Source: Bryobacteraceae bacterium (GTDB taxonomy: Bacteria > Acidobacteriota > Terriglobia > Bryobacterales > Bryobacteraceae). Taken from it: a stretch of DNA of 64,000 nt. Location: the NCBI GenBank assembly GCA_019748195.1, contig JAIEPW010000106.1:29169-93168 (forward strand). The letters are read 5' to 3'. Below are positions 10,901 to 18,950 of the stretch, piece by piece. The notes under the pieces are model-generated. The model saw only the letters and a program-made list of their open reading frames with translations. It was not told where the DNA came from and searched no databases. The number at the start of each line of letters is the position of its first letter. The first letter of the stretch is position 1. Position numbers and translations under genes: made by a program.

Positions 10901-11932
10901 ATCCGTGGCGATGATCTGCACCCGCCTGGGCTTCGATACCCGTTCCAGCGCCTCCAGCACGACGATCGCGGTGGAATAGGCCTCTTCGCCCGTCGAGCAA
11001 CCCGCCACCCATACCCGGAACGGGTCGTCCGCGTTCCGGCCCTCCACATAAGCGCCGATCTGGCGCGACAACTCGGCGAAGACTTCGGGCTCCCGGAAGA
11101 AAGAAGTGACGTTGATCAGCATGTCGCGGAACAGCTCCCCCGCCTCGCGCGGCTGGGTCTCGAGAAGTTCCACGTACTCGGCCAGGGAACCGGCGCCATG
11201 CAGCGCCATGCGCCGCTGGATGCGGCGGCGGACTGTATTTTCCTTGTAGTCGCCGAAATTGACCCGCCCTTCGGCGGCGACGATGCTCAAGATTCTCTGC
11301 AGCAGTTCTTCTTCCGGCTCCGGAGGACCGGCCCGCGCGGGCTCCAGGCGGGCCTGGGCGACTTCCGACAACCCGCGCGCGATTTCCCCCGGGGGCAGGA
11401 CAAAGTCCACCGCGCCGGTCATCGCCGCGCTGTGCGGCATGCCGCCGTACTTGGCGGAAGCCTCGTCCTGGCTGAAGGTGATTCCGCCCGCCGCCTTCAC
11501 GGCGCGCAGCCCTTCCGAGCCGTCGGAAGCCGTCCCGGAGAGCACCACCGCCACCGCCCGCTCGCCCTGATCCTGTGCCAGCGACCGGAAGAAGGCGTCG
11601 ATGGGATGATGCGGGGAGGCGTTCTGGTCCCGCGGAGAGAGGTGCAGCACGCCTTCCCGCACGGCGATCGCGGTGTTCGGCGGAATCACGTATACCCGGT
11701 TGCGCTCGACGCGGGTCCCGTCCATCACCTGTTCCACAGGCATTTGGGAACTCTGCGCCAGGATCTCCGCCAGATGGCTTTCGCGGTGAGGCTCCAGGTG
11801 CTGCACCACCACGATCGCCAGGTTAGGCTCGGGCGGCAGTCCCTTCAGAAGGTCGCTGATGGCCTCCAGGCCTCCGGCGGACGCACCGACACCGGCAATA
11901 CGGATGCCGTTGGTGCGTTCGCCTGCATGCAT
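7970..11932 (-). CDS. CheB-CheR-PAS hybrid sensor histidine kinase
   Basis: This 1320-residue protein fuses several signalling modules. CheB methylesterase (about 10-185) keeps the triad S18, H45 and D137. CheR methyltransferase (about 205-470) includes the SAM-binding VWVAGCSTGEEAYS at 307-320. A long coiled coil (about 640-720) is built from seven-residue SANEELQ-like repeats. Three PAS regions follow (about 725-830, 845-955 and 965-1080), then HisKA with H1099 in AASHDLQEPLR, and an ATPase domain (about 1205-1310) with NLIGNAIKYRG, DNGIGI and GTGIGLSI. It therefore keeps chemotaxis-type catalytic residues inside a kinase, although no chemoreceptor gene is nearby. It has no membrane segment and is presumably cytoplasmic. 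Its partner is the overlapping regulator. Confidence 0.95.
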   Translation of the reverse strand: MHAGERTNGIRIAGVGASAGGLEAISDLLKGLPPEPNLAIVVVQHLEPHRESHLAEILAQSSQMPVEQVMDGTRVERNRVYVIPPNTAIAVREGVLHLSPRDQNASPHHPIDAFFRSLAQDQGERAVAVVLSGTASDGSEGLRAVKAAGGITFSQDEASAKYGGMPHSAAMTGAVDFVLPPGEIARGLSEVAQARLEPARAGPPEPEEELLQRILSIVAAEGRVNFGDYKENTVRRRIQRRMALHGAGSLAEYVELLETQPREAGELFRDMLINVTSFFREPEVFAELSRQIGAYVEGRNADDPFRVWVAGCSTGEEAYSTAIVVLEALERVSKPRRVQIIATDVSEAAIDKARAGLYPAAIEQEVSRKRLDRHFTRVDSGYRISQAIRDRCIFARHDLTADAPFSRLDLVVCRNVLIYIAAHAQRRIMPLLHYSLNPGGILVLGSAETAEGPGDLFAPLNAEHKIFARRAAPASPASVFGFPQHRQKAESSQPRVPGRTGLLSAGSLEITALRILRNLYAPPGVLVTGDLEILHFHGQTSPFLQASPQGDASLHLLRLVNEALVYPVRRAVDLAAAGNEPVRESGIWIVHEGRRREIQLHVIPVSHAETRCFLVLFEAREEEPAAAVSEAEGGQAGPVAALRAELAEARDYLRKITEQHEAATEELRAANEEAQSANEELQSANEELRTAKEEVQSSNEELISVNEELSHRNAEISIVSNDLSNVLNAVNIPILMCGMDMRLRRFTPAAERLLNLSSADVGREVRTMPLNFPGVPVAEMLAAAIRTLAVQEQGATDADGCRYQVIARPYRTLDDRIDGAVAAFIDTNALTRALESAEIARDFAEAIVETVRHPLLVLDADLRIQRATSAFYRTFHLTPAQANGQLLHEIGGGQWDLPELRSLLDQALARDVPFRDLEVEQEILGVGRRTMRLNARRIVGRDPKRSEVLLAIEDVTDRKEAAGIRYRRLFESARDLIVLLDADTGEVIDANPRFCEVTGYEKSTLLGRSFADIAPFAGPGQAAGVLDLVSWEEEARYDSVIRTRDGRELVVSVIGNQYRIQGKRCVQLNIRDVTEERRSQDQLRRYNLDLQQFAFAASHDLQEPLRTVTVYLQLLRRDLSASLDENTTGYLDHVVAAAERMRHMVLDLLAYSQVAHEEIKPGPANSEAVLASAIMNLQIAIQSAGAAITFDPLPTVAMDRTLLLQLLQNLIGNAIKYRGPDPPAIHISARAAGPEWILSVRDNGIGIDPRYSEHIFTVFKRLHGREFPGTGIGLSIAKRIVERHGGRIWVESEPGKGSTFFFTAPNAAPAPIAPGPGTPS

Positions 11933-11980
11933 TTGGCCGGATTACCGCCATTTCTACTGCAAGGAGTGTACACCCAAATA

Positions 11981-11996
11981 GTACTTTCGCTAGTAC
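11981..11996. promoter_or_regulatory. Small inverted repeat upstream of the kinase gene
   Basis: The arms GTACT and AGTAC are separated by TTCGCT, and TAGTAC occurs twice. The repeat sits about 50 bp upstream of the kinase ATG at 11932, where an operator could lie. No other copy was noticed. Confidence 0.25.
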
Positions 11997-12033
11997 AATT
12001 TCGACGGTCGAGCCGCGGCGGCGCTGCGCCAGC

Positions 12034-12080
12034 AGGAAAACCCGCGCGAGGAGCGATCCGGGGATCGCCGCCCGCGCGGG
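12034..12080 (-). terminator. Terminator after the first TonB receptor
   Basis: Downstream of the stop at 12105 the minus strand forms CCCGCGCG / CGCGCGGG with an inner GCGATCC / GGATCGC stem, followed by TTTTCC. This is a long, stable hairpin with a short T-run, consistent with an intrinsic terminator. Confidence 0.7.
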
Positions 12081-12104
12081 CAGGTTGCACGGAAAGGCTT
12101 CCTG

Positions 12105-15100
12105 CTAGAAGCTGAAACGCGCTCCGAATTCGCCCGAGAACGACTTCGGAATGATCACGCCGCTGGGCGTGATGAATCCGTTCGGCCGTCCGAACGATCC
12201 GCTGCGGATGTTGCCCACGAAATTATTGCCGAAGTTGGCGCGATTGGTGAGGTTGAACGCCTGGAAGAACATCTCCACGCGCGCCCGCTCACCGAATTTC
12301 ACGAACTTGGAAGCGCGCAGGTCGAGCTGGAAGAACATCTCGCCGCGCGCGGCGTTGAACGGCGCCTGGTACAGCGATCCGTCGGCGATTCCGGCGCGCA
12401 GTTGCGCGGCGGTGAGACCGGCGGTCGCCTGCACGTTGCCGGGATTGTCGCGGCGCAGCACGGCGTGCGTCGCGCCTTGTCCGCCGCCGAATCCGAACAC
12501 GTCGGCGATGCCCTGGGTCAGGTTGTAGGGGCGCGCCGACGCCCACTGCATGATCGGCGCGAGCTGGAAGCCCCACGGCGCCTGCACGATGCCCGACAGC
12601 ACCCAGCGGTGCCGCTCATCGTTCGGCGAATAGCCGAGATCATGCCGCGCGAACACGTTGTTGATGTCCGTGGGCCGGTTGCCGAACGCCGCCGGACCGC
12701 CGTTGTACGCCTTGGCTTCCGACAGCACGTAGTTGGTGTTCACCGAGAAGCGGTTGGACAACCGCCGGCGGTAGCTGATATTGAGGCCGTGATACCACGA
12801 CCGTCCAATCGACCGCACCACGTCGATGCGCCCCAGCAGCGGCAGTCCCGCCGCGCGAAAGGCAGCGTCCAGGTCGCGCGCCGTGCCGCCGCGGCGAACG
12901 TTGATCGGCACCGTCTTCGATTCGTGCAGCCCCAGCGTGCGCACGCCTTCGATCTCGATCACGTTGTTCGGATCGATCTGGAAGGCGTAACCGACATTGA
13001 ACTGCTGCGTGTACGGCGGCCGGTAATCGGGATGCACCAGGCGGCCGATTTCTCCGCCGGAGAACTGCGTGGCGGGCGCCGGTACTACCAGGCGATCCAC
13101 GCCGAAACGCCAGTTGCCCAGCCGGATGCCGCCCGAGCCCGGCACGATGTCCGAGTTCGGATCTCCCGCGCCGGAGCTTACCGGACCCACCACCTGCGCG
13201 AACAGCGTCGGGTTCGCCTGCTGGATCATGAACAGCGGAATATTCAGGAAGGTCTGACCATAGTACAGGCCGTAGCCGCCGCGCACGATGTGCCGGCCGG
13301 AGCCGGTGACGTCGAATGCGAAACCGAAGCGCGGCGACAGTCCCAGGTTGTAGTCCCGCGGCAGCTCCTGCCCGAAGGGATGGCCAATCCGCTTCAGCGC
13401 CTGGAAGGTGCGGTTGTTTTCCTGCTGGCGCGCGCCCAGCAGGTTGATGTCCTTGTCCCAGCGGATGCCCAGGTTCACCGTCAGCCGCTTGGTCACCTTC
13501 CAGTCATCCTGGAAATACACGCCCGCCATCTTGGCGCCGCCCTCCAGGTCGAAATACGGATCGCCGGCGGTGGCGGCGATCGCGGAGACGGCGCCCGGCG
13601 TCGCGAAGCCCTGCGGATACCGGGTCCGGTTGCTCAGAATCAGGCTCGGCAGATCGAAGAAGGTGTACACCGGCGTGGCGTCGAACACGAAGAAGCCGCC
13701 CAGCTTGGGCTGATAAACGAAGTCGAAGCCCATGCGCAAGGCGTGCTTGCCGCGCACGATCGAAAGATCGTCACGGAACTGCCACTTCGCCTGATAGCTT
13801 TGCTGCGGCACGTTGACGTTGGTGCCGAAGTTGATTCCCCCCGGGAATTGCAGGTTGGGACGGAACACCTTGGCGTCGATCAGGTTGTTCCAATACTGGT
13901 AGCCCGCCGTGAACGAATTCACGATGGTCGGCGTCAACACCGAATTCAAGGTCAGGTTGCCCAGCAGCAGCTCGTTCACCGTGGTGTTGCCGCCGGTGAG
14001 ATCGGTGTTCTCGTCGGTCTGGTCGTTCTCGCCGTTGTTGAACTGTGCGTTGTAGCTGGCGAAAATATTGTGTTTCTCGTTGATGCGGTAGTCGACGCGG
14101 CCGTTGTAGCGCCAGTCGCGATACGGCGTGGGGATGATGGAAGCGGGCTCGGCGCCCAGGTTGCGCACCAGGTTGAGCTCCGCCACCGCCTGCGGATTCG
14201 CGGAGATGGAGGTGTCCTCGATCTGCCGCTCCATGGCGAAGAAGAAGAACAGCTTGTCCTTGACGATGGGGCCGCCGATGGTGCCGCCCACCTGGTGCCG
14301 CCGGAAGGGCGACTTCTCATTGGTGCCGTCGTTCTCCGCCTTCTCGAAGTAGTTCAACGTGTTCAGCGCCTTGTCGCGGAAGAAGTAAAACGCCGACCCG
14401 TGAAACTGGTTCGATCCGCTCTTGGTCACCACGTTCACCGCCGCGCCCTCGCTGCGGCCGTTGGCCGCGGAAAAGCGCTGCGTGGAGATGTTGAACTCCT
14501 GAATCGCCTCCAGCGGGAACTGCATCACCGGGCCGCCCACCGTATTGTCCTTGTTGTCGATGCCGTTCACCGTGACGTTCACGTTGCGGCCGCCCGATCC
14601 GTTCACGCCGAAAACGCCGACGCGGTTCTTGGTCGGATCGTAGCTGTCCACCGGCTTGGCGCCGGGCGCGAGCAGCGCCAGCGTGTTGAAGTCGCGGCCG
14701 TTCAGCGGCAGCTCGATCACGTCGTTCGGCCGGATCGCCAGGCTGACGTCGGTCTTGGTCGTGTCCAGCAGCGGCGCGCCGGCGGCTTCCACCGTGATCG
14801 TCTCCGCCTGCTGGCTCGGGCTCAGGCTGGCGTCCAGCGTGGTGGTGCGCGCGATGGCCAGTTCCACTTTCTCGAAGTTCAGGCTGGCGAATCCCGGCGC
14901 CGAGATGCGCAGGTTGTACATGCCCGCGGGCACCAGGTCGAAGCGATACAAGCCGACGTCGCTGGTGGTTTTTTCGCGGACGAAGCCGGTGGCTTCATTG
15001 GTCAACTTGACGGCCGCCCTGGGAATCACGGCGCCGGTCTTATCGGTTACGGTGCCTTCCACCGTCGCGGTGGCGGTGGCCTGCGCGAATGCCGCCGGCG

Positions 15101-15155
15101 TCCGGACGCCCGCGGCGAGCGCCGCAATAGCGGCGATCCGACAAAGCTTACGCAT
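12105..15155 (-). CDS. TonB-dependent receptor with carboxypeptidase-regulatory domain, copy 1
   Basis: The 1016-residue protein starts with a signal peptide ending AAFAQ (about residue 25). A carboxypeptidase-regulatory-like beta domain follows (about 28-110, VEGTVTDKTGAVIPRAAV), then a plug region with IELPLNGRDFNTLALLAPG and VNVTVNGIDNKDNTVGG, and a long beta barrel. The chain ends GARFSF with the terminal Phe expected for BAM-dependent insertion. These Oar-like proteins are greatly expanded in Acidobacteria and are thought to import oligosaccharides or other large nutrients using TonB energy. Substrate cannot be told. A separate promoter region upstream carries a motif shared with copy 2. 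Confidence 0.93.
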   Translation of the reverse strand: MRKLCRIAAIAALAAGVRTPAAFAQATATATVEGTVTDKTGAVIPRAAVKLTNEATGFVREKTTSDVGLYRFDLVPAGMYNLRISAPGFASLNFEKVELAIARTTTLDASLSPSQQAETITVEAAGAPLLDTTKTDVSLAIRPNDVIELPLNGRDFNTLALLAPGAKPVDSYDPTKNRVGVFGVNGSGGRNVNVTVNGIDNKDNTVGGPVMQFPLEAIQEFNISTQRFSAANGRSEGAAVNVVTKSGSNQFHGSAFYFFRDKALNTLNYFEKAENDGTNEKSPFRRHQVGGTIGGPIVKDKLFFFFAMERQIEDTSISANPQAVAELNLVRNLGAEPASIIPTPYRDWRYNGRVDYRINEKHNIFASYNAQFNNGENDQTDENTDLTGGNTTVNELLLGNLTLNSVLTPTIVNSFTAGYQYWNNLIDAKVFRPNLQFPGGINFGTNVNVPQQSYQAKWQFRDDLSIVRGKHALRMGFDFVYQPKLGGFFVFDATPVYTFFDLPSLILSNRTRYPQGFATPGAVSAIAATAGDPYFDLEGGAKMAGVYFQDDWKVTKRLTVNLGIRWDKDINLLGARQQENNRTFQALKRIGHPFGQELPRDYNLGLSPRFGFAFDVTGSGRHIVRGGYGLYYGQTFLNIPLFMIQQANPTLFAQVVGPVSSGAGDPNSDIVPGSGGIRLGNWRFGVDRLVVPAPATQFSGGEIGRLVHPDYRPPYTQQFNVGYAFQIDPNNVIEIEGVRTLGLHESKTVPINVRRGGTARDLDAAFRAAGLPLLGRIDVVRSIGRSWYHGLNISYRRRLSNRFSVNTNYVLSEAKAYNGGPAAFGNRPTDINNVFARHDLGYSPNDERHRWVLSGIVQAPWGFQLAPIMQWASARPYNLTQGIADVFGFGGGQGATHAVLRRDNPGNVQATAGLTAAQLRAGIADGSLYQAPFNAARGEMFFQLDLRASKFVKFGERARVEMFFQAFNLTNRANFGNNFVGNIRSGSFGRPNGFITPSGVIIPKSFSGEFGARFSF

Positions 15156-15249
15156 TTGTCCCCCTTCTATTCAGTTGTTGAAAAGCCCCAATCAATTGGC
15201 GGCCCGAGGATCGGGATACGCCGAAACAGACTCTTGGTGGCTAATGATT

Positions 15250-15293
15250 ACCCAAACGGGCTGGGCTTATCAATAAGGTGAAGGGTAATTAAT
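15250..15293. promoter_or_regulatory. Composite motif shared by both receptor promoters, site 1
   Basis: ACCCAAA at 15250, then 12 bases, then ATCAAT-N3-GTGAAG-N2-TAATTAAT ending at 15293. The site lies 95-138 bp upstream of the start of receptor copy 1. The same elements with the same spacing occur at 18872-18915 upstream of receptor copy 2. Such agreement outside coding DNA suggests a shared operator or promoter element. Confidence 0.6.
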
Positions 15294-15403
15294 GAAGGTG
15301 AGGCTTAAGTGATTGAAAGGCGGACCTGCTGTCAGCAGGGATCAGCGGACCTTCACGAAACCGTAAGAGGAAATCCCGAATTTTAGCGGCAGGAAATTCG
15401 GAA

Positions 15404-15432
15404 GCGGGAGCCTCCGATAAAGAGGCTCCCGC
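15404..15432 (-). terminator. Hairpin after the second TonB receptor
   Basis: A perfect 11 bp stem (GCGGGAGCCTC / GAGGCTCCCGC) with a 7-base loop starts 16 bp after the stop at 15448. The T-run after it is poor, so termination may be incomplete. Confidence 0.6.
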
Positions 15433-15447
15433 TATTGCATTCAGATA

Positions 15448-18400
15448 TTAGAACATCAGACGCATTCCGAAGCGGAATGTGCGGATATCCTGATAAGCGC
15501 CGAAGTTCGGATTGGTGGCCGCGAAGGCGCTGGAACCCGTGCCGTTGACGCCCGCGATTGCGCGCGCGCCACCCGCCGCGACGGCAGCGCCGGGCAACCC
15601 GTAAATCGGGTTGAAGCGCACGGAGCCGGCGCCGCGAAGCACGTAGTTATACGGGTTGTAGCCGCGGAAGAACACGGACGGGTCGATGGTGATCGCGCCG
15701 TTGCGGTTCAACTGCGTCGCGCGCGAAATCACGGTTCCCTGGTTGAACAGGTTGCGCGCGTTCGCTTCCAGCCGGACGCTCATCCGCTCCGTCATCTTAA
15801 ACGTGTGCGCGATTTGCAGATCGGTCTGGGTGTAGGCGGGCGTGCGGCCCAGGTCGCCGCGGCCGAACGGGAACGTCGGCGCGGACAGGTAAATCACCGA
15901 GGTGGAATCCAGGGTGCCCTGGTAGGCGAGCTGGTTCAAGCCGAAGAAGGTGTTGCCCAGCCGCGACTTCAGGTCGTAATAGGCGAACAGCTTGAAAGTA
16001 TGCGGGCGATCCGTGCCCAGGCGGCCCAGCACGTTGCGCTGGCTGCCCGACGCATCGAAGTAGTAGTACGGCAGATCGTAGGCGCGCGAAACGCCGGGAT
16101 CGGACCGTCCGGCTTCGTCCGAATTCGCCAGTCCGGAGTAGTTCCCGTACAGGCGGCTCCAGGTGTAAGACGGGATCAGATTCAGCCCGCCGACCTTACC
16201 CTGGAATCGGAACTCCACCGCGTCGTATTGGCGCTTGGCTTCCGGAACCAGGAATTCCTGGCCGTCCGGCGTCTTCTGGCCGTACACGGAATTTGTGTTC
16301 CGCGTCTGGCCGAAGCCGGGGTTGCCGATCAGGTAGACTTCGTTGTCCTCGGCATCCAGCACGCCGATGTCCTCGATGGCCTTCAGCAGGTCCTTGCGGA
16401 CGTAGCGGATGCTGGCCACGCCGCGGCGGTTGAACTGCTTCTCCAGCATCAGGGAGAACTCGCGCGAGGTGTAAGGCTTGATGTCCGGATCGATTCCCTC
16501 CAGCTCGCCCGCCGCGTTAATCGGGATGGTGCGGTTGTTGAAGGAAACGATGTTCGGACCCAGCGCGCCGGGATTGGTCCGGCTCAGGTTGAACACGTTG
16601 GGGTCGTTCAGCCGGTACACGTGGCTCCACCAGTAGTCGCCGCCGAAGCTGCCGCGGGCCAGTTCGTACTTCATGGTGTCGTAGAAGAGGCCGAAGTTGC
16701 CCGCCAGCTTCCACTGGCCGTCGCCGAAGATATCCCAGGCGGCGCCGATGCGAGGTGCGATCTTGTCGCCCCAGCCGAAAGAAACCGGATTGGAGATCTT
16801 GATTCCGTTGAACTCCGGCGTGTAGGGCGGCAGGAACTCATTCTCGAAACGCACGCCCAGGTTCAGGGTGAGCCGCGCGTGCGCGCGCCACTGGTCCTGG
16901 ATATAAAAGCCCTGGTTGCGGCTGTTCACGCCGTTGTTCAGGCGGACGCCATCCTGCCAGGTGTAGTAGCCGTAGGTGCCCCGCTGATCGCGGACGCTGC
17001 CGCGCGAATAGGAGTCGTTCCAGTTCACCGTGAACTGGCCGTTGGTGAAGTCGCTGAGGACTTCGTTGCCCAGCCGGTTCAGGGCGTAGCCGAACTTGAA
17101 GGTGTGCTGCTGGCCGCCGATGTTCTTGATCCAGGTGCCGTCCAGATACACGTTGTGGCGCGTGGTAATGTCCTTCACGATGGCCAGCGTGGTGGCCGTA
17201 TTCGTGTAGCCGTTCGGGAACTGAACGGTTGACGGAACGCCGGCGATGCCCACGCTCGAGGTGTTGTAGGTAATGAACGGAATGCTTGGAAGGCCGTAAT
17301 TGCCGTCCTTGTCGTTCAAGTAGCGATAGCCGTAGCGGCCGGTGACGACGATTTTCGGCGTCAGGGCGTAGGTAGCGCCCACCGAGACAGTCTGGGCCGG
17401 CACGAAGCCGCCTTGACGTTCCAGGCCGTTCAGCGGCGCAAGCCGTTGATCGCGGCTCGGCAGGGTGCCGGTGCGCTTGAACGGCGACCAGATCCAGGTG
17501 GAATTCACCTGCAGCTTGGAAGTCGCGTTCCAGTCCAGCCGGTTCACCATATAGTGGCGCAGCCAGCGCTGGTCATAGGTGCGGGTTCCGGAGGCGAACG
17601 GCACGGCCCGCGTCGTGTGCTCCAGCTCCGGCGAATAGCCGCTGGTGAAGAACAGGCGGTCCCGCAGCAGGCGTCCGCTTAGGATCCCGCCGGGGTACCA
17701 GATCGAGTAAGAATCCTCGCGCGGGCGGAAGAACTCGGCCAGGTCCGCGTTCGCCGCCGAGCGCTGATAGTAGCCGCGGTCGCGAGCGTTCAGGCCGTCA
17801 TTCGTGGTCTGGAAGTAGACCTGGCCGTGGAAATCGTTGCTGCCGCCCTTGGTGGAGACGTTCACCACGCCGCCCGTGGCGCCGCCGTACTCCGCCTCAA
17901 AACCGCCGGAGCGGATGTTGACTTCCTGCGTGAACTCGATGGGAATCGCGTTCTGCTGGCGCAGGGAACCGCGCCGGACGTCGGAAACTTCCACGCCGTC
18001 CAGGAAGAACGTATTCTCCGAACCGCTCGCGCCGTCCACCGAGAAGCCGCCCACGCCGGCGTTGCCGCCTTTCACTTCGCTGCGCACGCCGGGGGCGATC
18101 GCAAGAATCGAGTTGAAGGTGCGTCCCGTGGGCAGGTTCAGCATCTGGCTGCTCTGCAGGCTGGTGACCGTGCGGCTGGACGCCGTGTCGATCTGGTTCG
18201 CCGCCGCCGTGACTTCGACGACCTCGGCCATCTGTCCGACATTCAGCTTGGGACTGAAATTGACTTGCGAACCCAAGCGGACTTCCAGCTCCGCCTGGCG
18301 CGTGGTCTGGAATCCGGTGGCGGATACGCTGATGCTGTAAACCCCGACGGGAAGGCTCACGAATGCATAGTTGCCTGCCCCGTCCGTGGTGGTCTCCAAG

Positions 18401-18576
18401 CCCTTTGGCAGGCGTGGTCCGGTCACGACGATCTTAGCGCCGGGAATCGCCGCGCCCGAGGCGTCGGTAACCACACCGGAAACGGCTCCGGTGCTTTCCT
18501 GAGCCGGCGCGGGAAGCGCCAGCAAGGCGAGCACCAGCATCGAAGCCAAGATCCTGCGCTTCGTGCTTATCTCCAT
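15448..18576 (-). CDS. TonB-dependent receptor with carboxypeptidase-regulatory domain, copy 2
   Basis: I place the start at the ATG at 18576, because AAGGAG lies upstream and the product begins with a signal peptide (MEISTKRRIL to PAPAQ). The longer frame from 18723 would place 49 non-signal residues before it. The 1042-residue protein has a carboxypeptidase-regulatory-like domain (about 30-110, VSGVVTDASGAAIPGAKI), a plug with MLNLPTGRTFNSILAIAPG and FFLDGVEVSD, a barrel, and a terminal Phe (RFGMRLMF). It has the same architecture as copy 1, but the barrel sequences differ clearly, suggesting a different ligand. The 292 bp between the two genes hold a hairpin and a shared motif, so each probably has its own promoter. 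Confidence 0.93.
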   Translation of the reverse strand: MEISTKRRILASMLVLALLALPAPAQESTGAVSGVVTDASGAAIPGAKIVVTGPRLPKGLETTTDGAGNYAFVSLPVGVYSISVSATGFQTTRQAELEVRLGSQVNFSPKLNVGQMAEVVEVTAAANQIDTASSRTVTSLQSSQMLNLPTGRTFNSILAIAPGVRSEVKGGNAGVGGFSVDGASGSENTFFLDGVEVSDVRRGSLRQQNAIPIEFTQEVNIRSGGFEAEYGGATGGVVNVSTKGGSNDFHGQVYFQTTNDGLNARDRGYYQRSAANADLAEFFRPREDSYSIWYPGGILSGRLLRDRLFFTSGYSPELEHTTRAVPFASGTRTYDQRWLRHYMVNRLDWNATSKLQVNSTWIWSPFKRTGTLPSRDQRLAPLNGLERQGGFVPAQTVSVGATYALTPKIVVTGRYGYRYLNDKDGNYGLPSIPFITYNTSSVGIAGVPSTVQFPNGYTNTATTLAIVKDITTRHNVYLDGTWIKNIGGQQHTFKFGYALNRLGNEVLSDFTNGQFTVNWNDSYSRGSVRDQRGTYGYYTWQDGVRLNNGVNSRNQGFYIQDQWRAHARLTLNLGVRFENEFLPPYTPEFNGIKISNPVSFGWGDKIAPRIGAAWDIFGDGQWKLAGNFGLFYDTMKYELARGSFGGDYWWSHVYRLNDPNVFNLSRTNPGALGPNIVSFNNRTIPINAAGELEGIDPDIKPYTSREFSLMLEKQFNRRGVASIRYVRKDLLKAIEDIGVLDAEDNEVYLIGNPGFGQTRNTNSVYGQKTPDGQEFLVPEAKRQYDAVEFRFQGKVGGLNLIPSYTWSRLYGNYSGLANSDEAGRSDPGVSRAYDLPYYYFDASGSQRNVLGRLGTDRPHTFKLFAYYDLKSRLGNTFFGLNQLAYQGTLDSTSVIYLSAPTFPFGRGDLGRTPAYTQTDLQIAHTFKMTERMSVRLEANARNLFNQGTVISRATQLNRNGAITIDPSVFFRGYNPYNYVLRGAGSVRFNPIYGLPGAAVAAGGARAIAGVNGTGSSAFAATNPNFGAYQDIRTFRFGMRLMF

Positions 18577-18871
18577 GGTTTCATGCTCCTTTTTCGCTAT
18601 CGGTGAAATTGCCCGCTGCCGCACGCACTCCACCGGCGAACCGTATGTGTCCGCCGGGAAATTCAGGGTCCTGGAAAGGCCGGCAGGGTATGTCGAGGGA
18701 GGCACGCTTTCCGGCAAGCGCAAAAGAAGCGAGCGCGGCGACTCCGGCGAAGAACCGTCCGGACGCGCGCGCTCGCAACTGGCAAACCAGCGTACTGTTA
18801 GAAATTGTGACCCCCAACCGGTTTGCAGAATGACAAACCGGGAAGAACAGACTAATGCTGGGGTCAGCCTA

Positions 18872-18915
18872 ACCCAAAAGGATGTCCGTAATCAATGATG
18901 TGAAGATTAATTAAT
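18872..18915. promoter_or_regulatory. Composite motif shared by both receptor promoters, site 2
   Basis: ACCCAAA at 18872, 12 bases, then ATCAAT-N3-GTGAAG-N2-TAATTAAT. Within the 25 bp right half, 21 positions equal site 1. It lies about 296-339 bp upstream of receptor copy 2, in the same orientation as site 1 relative to its gene. Confidence 0.6.
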
Positions 18916-18925
18916 AACGCTAGGA

Positions 18926-18949
18926 CGAAAATGTGGCGGGCTGTCCGCC
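18926..18949 (-). terminator. Terminator after the SGNH/MBOAT operon
   Basis: On the minus strand GGCGG-N5-CCGCC begins one base after the TAA stop of the SGNH gene and is followed by ACATTTTCG. The stem is short (5 bp) but position and T-run fit an intrinsic terminator. Confidence 0.5.
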
Positions 18950-18950
18950 T

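Larger units (their letters stand above)
18577..18950. other. Long noncoding region upstream of receptor copy 2
   Basis: This 374 bp stretch separates the SGNH gene from receptor copy 2. I see a terminator directly after the SGNH stop, then an AT-rich segment with the composite motif (18872-18915), and GC-rich sequence nearer the receptor that could be a long leader. I find no convincing small gene or tRNA. Confidence 0.6.
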
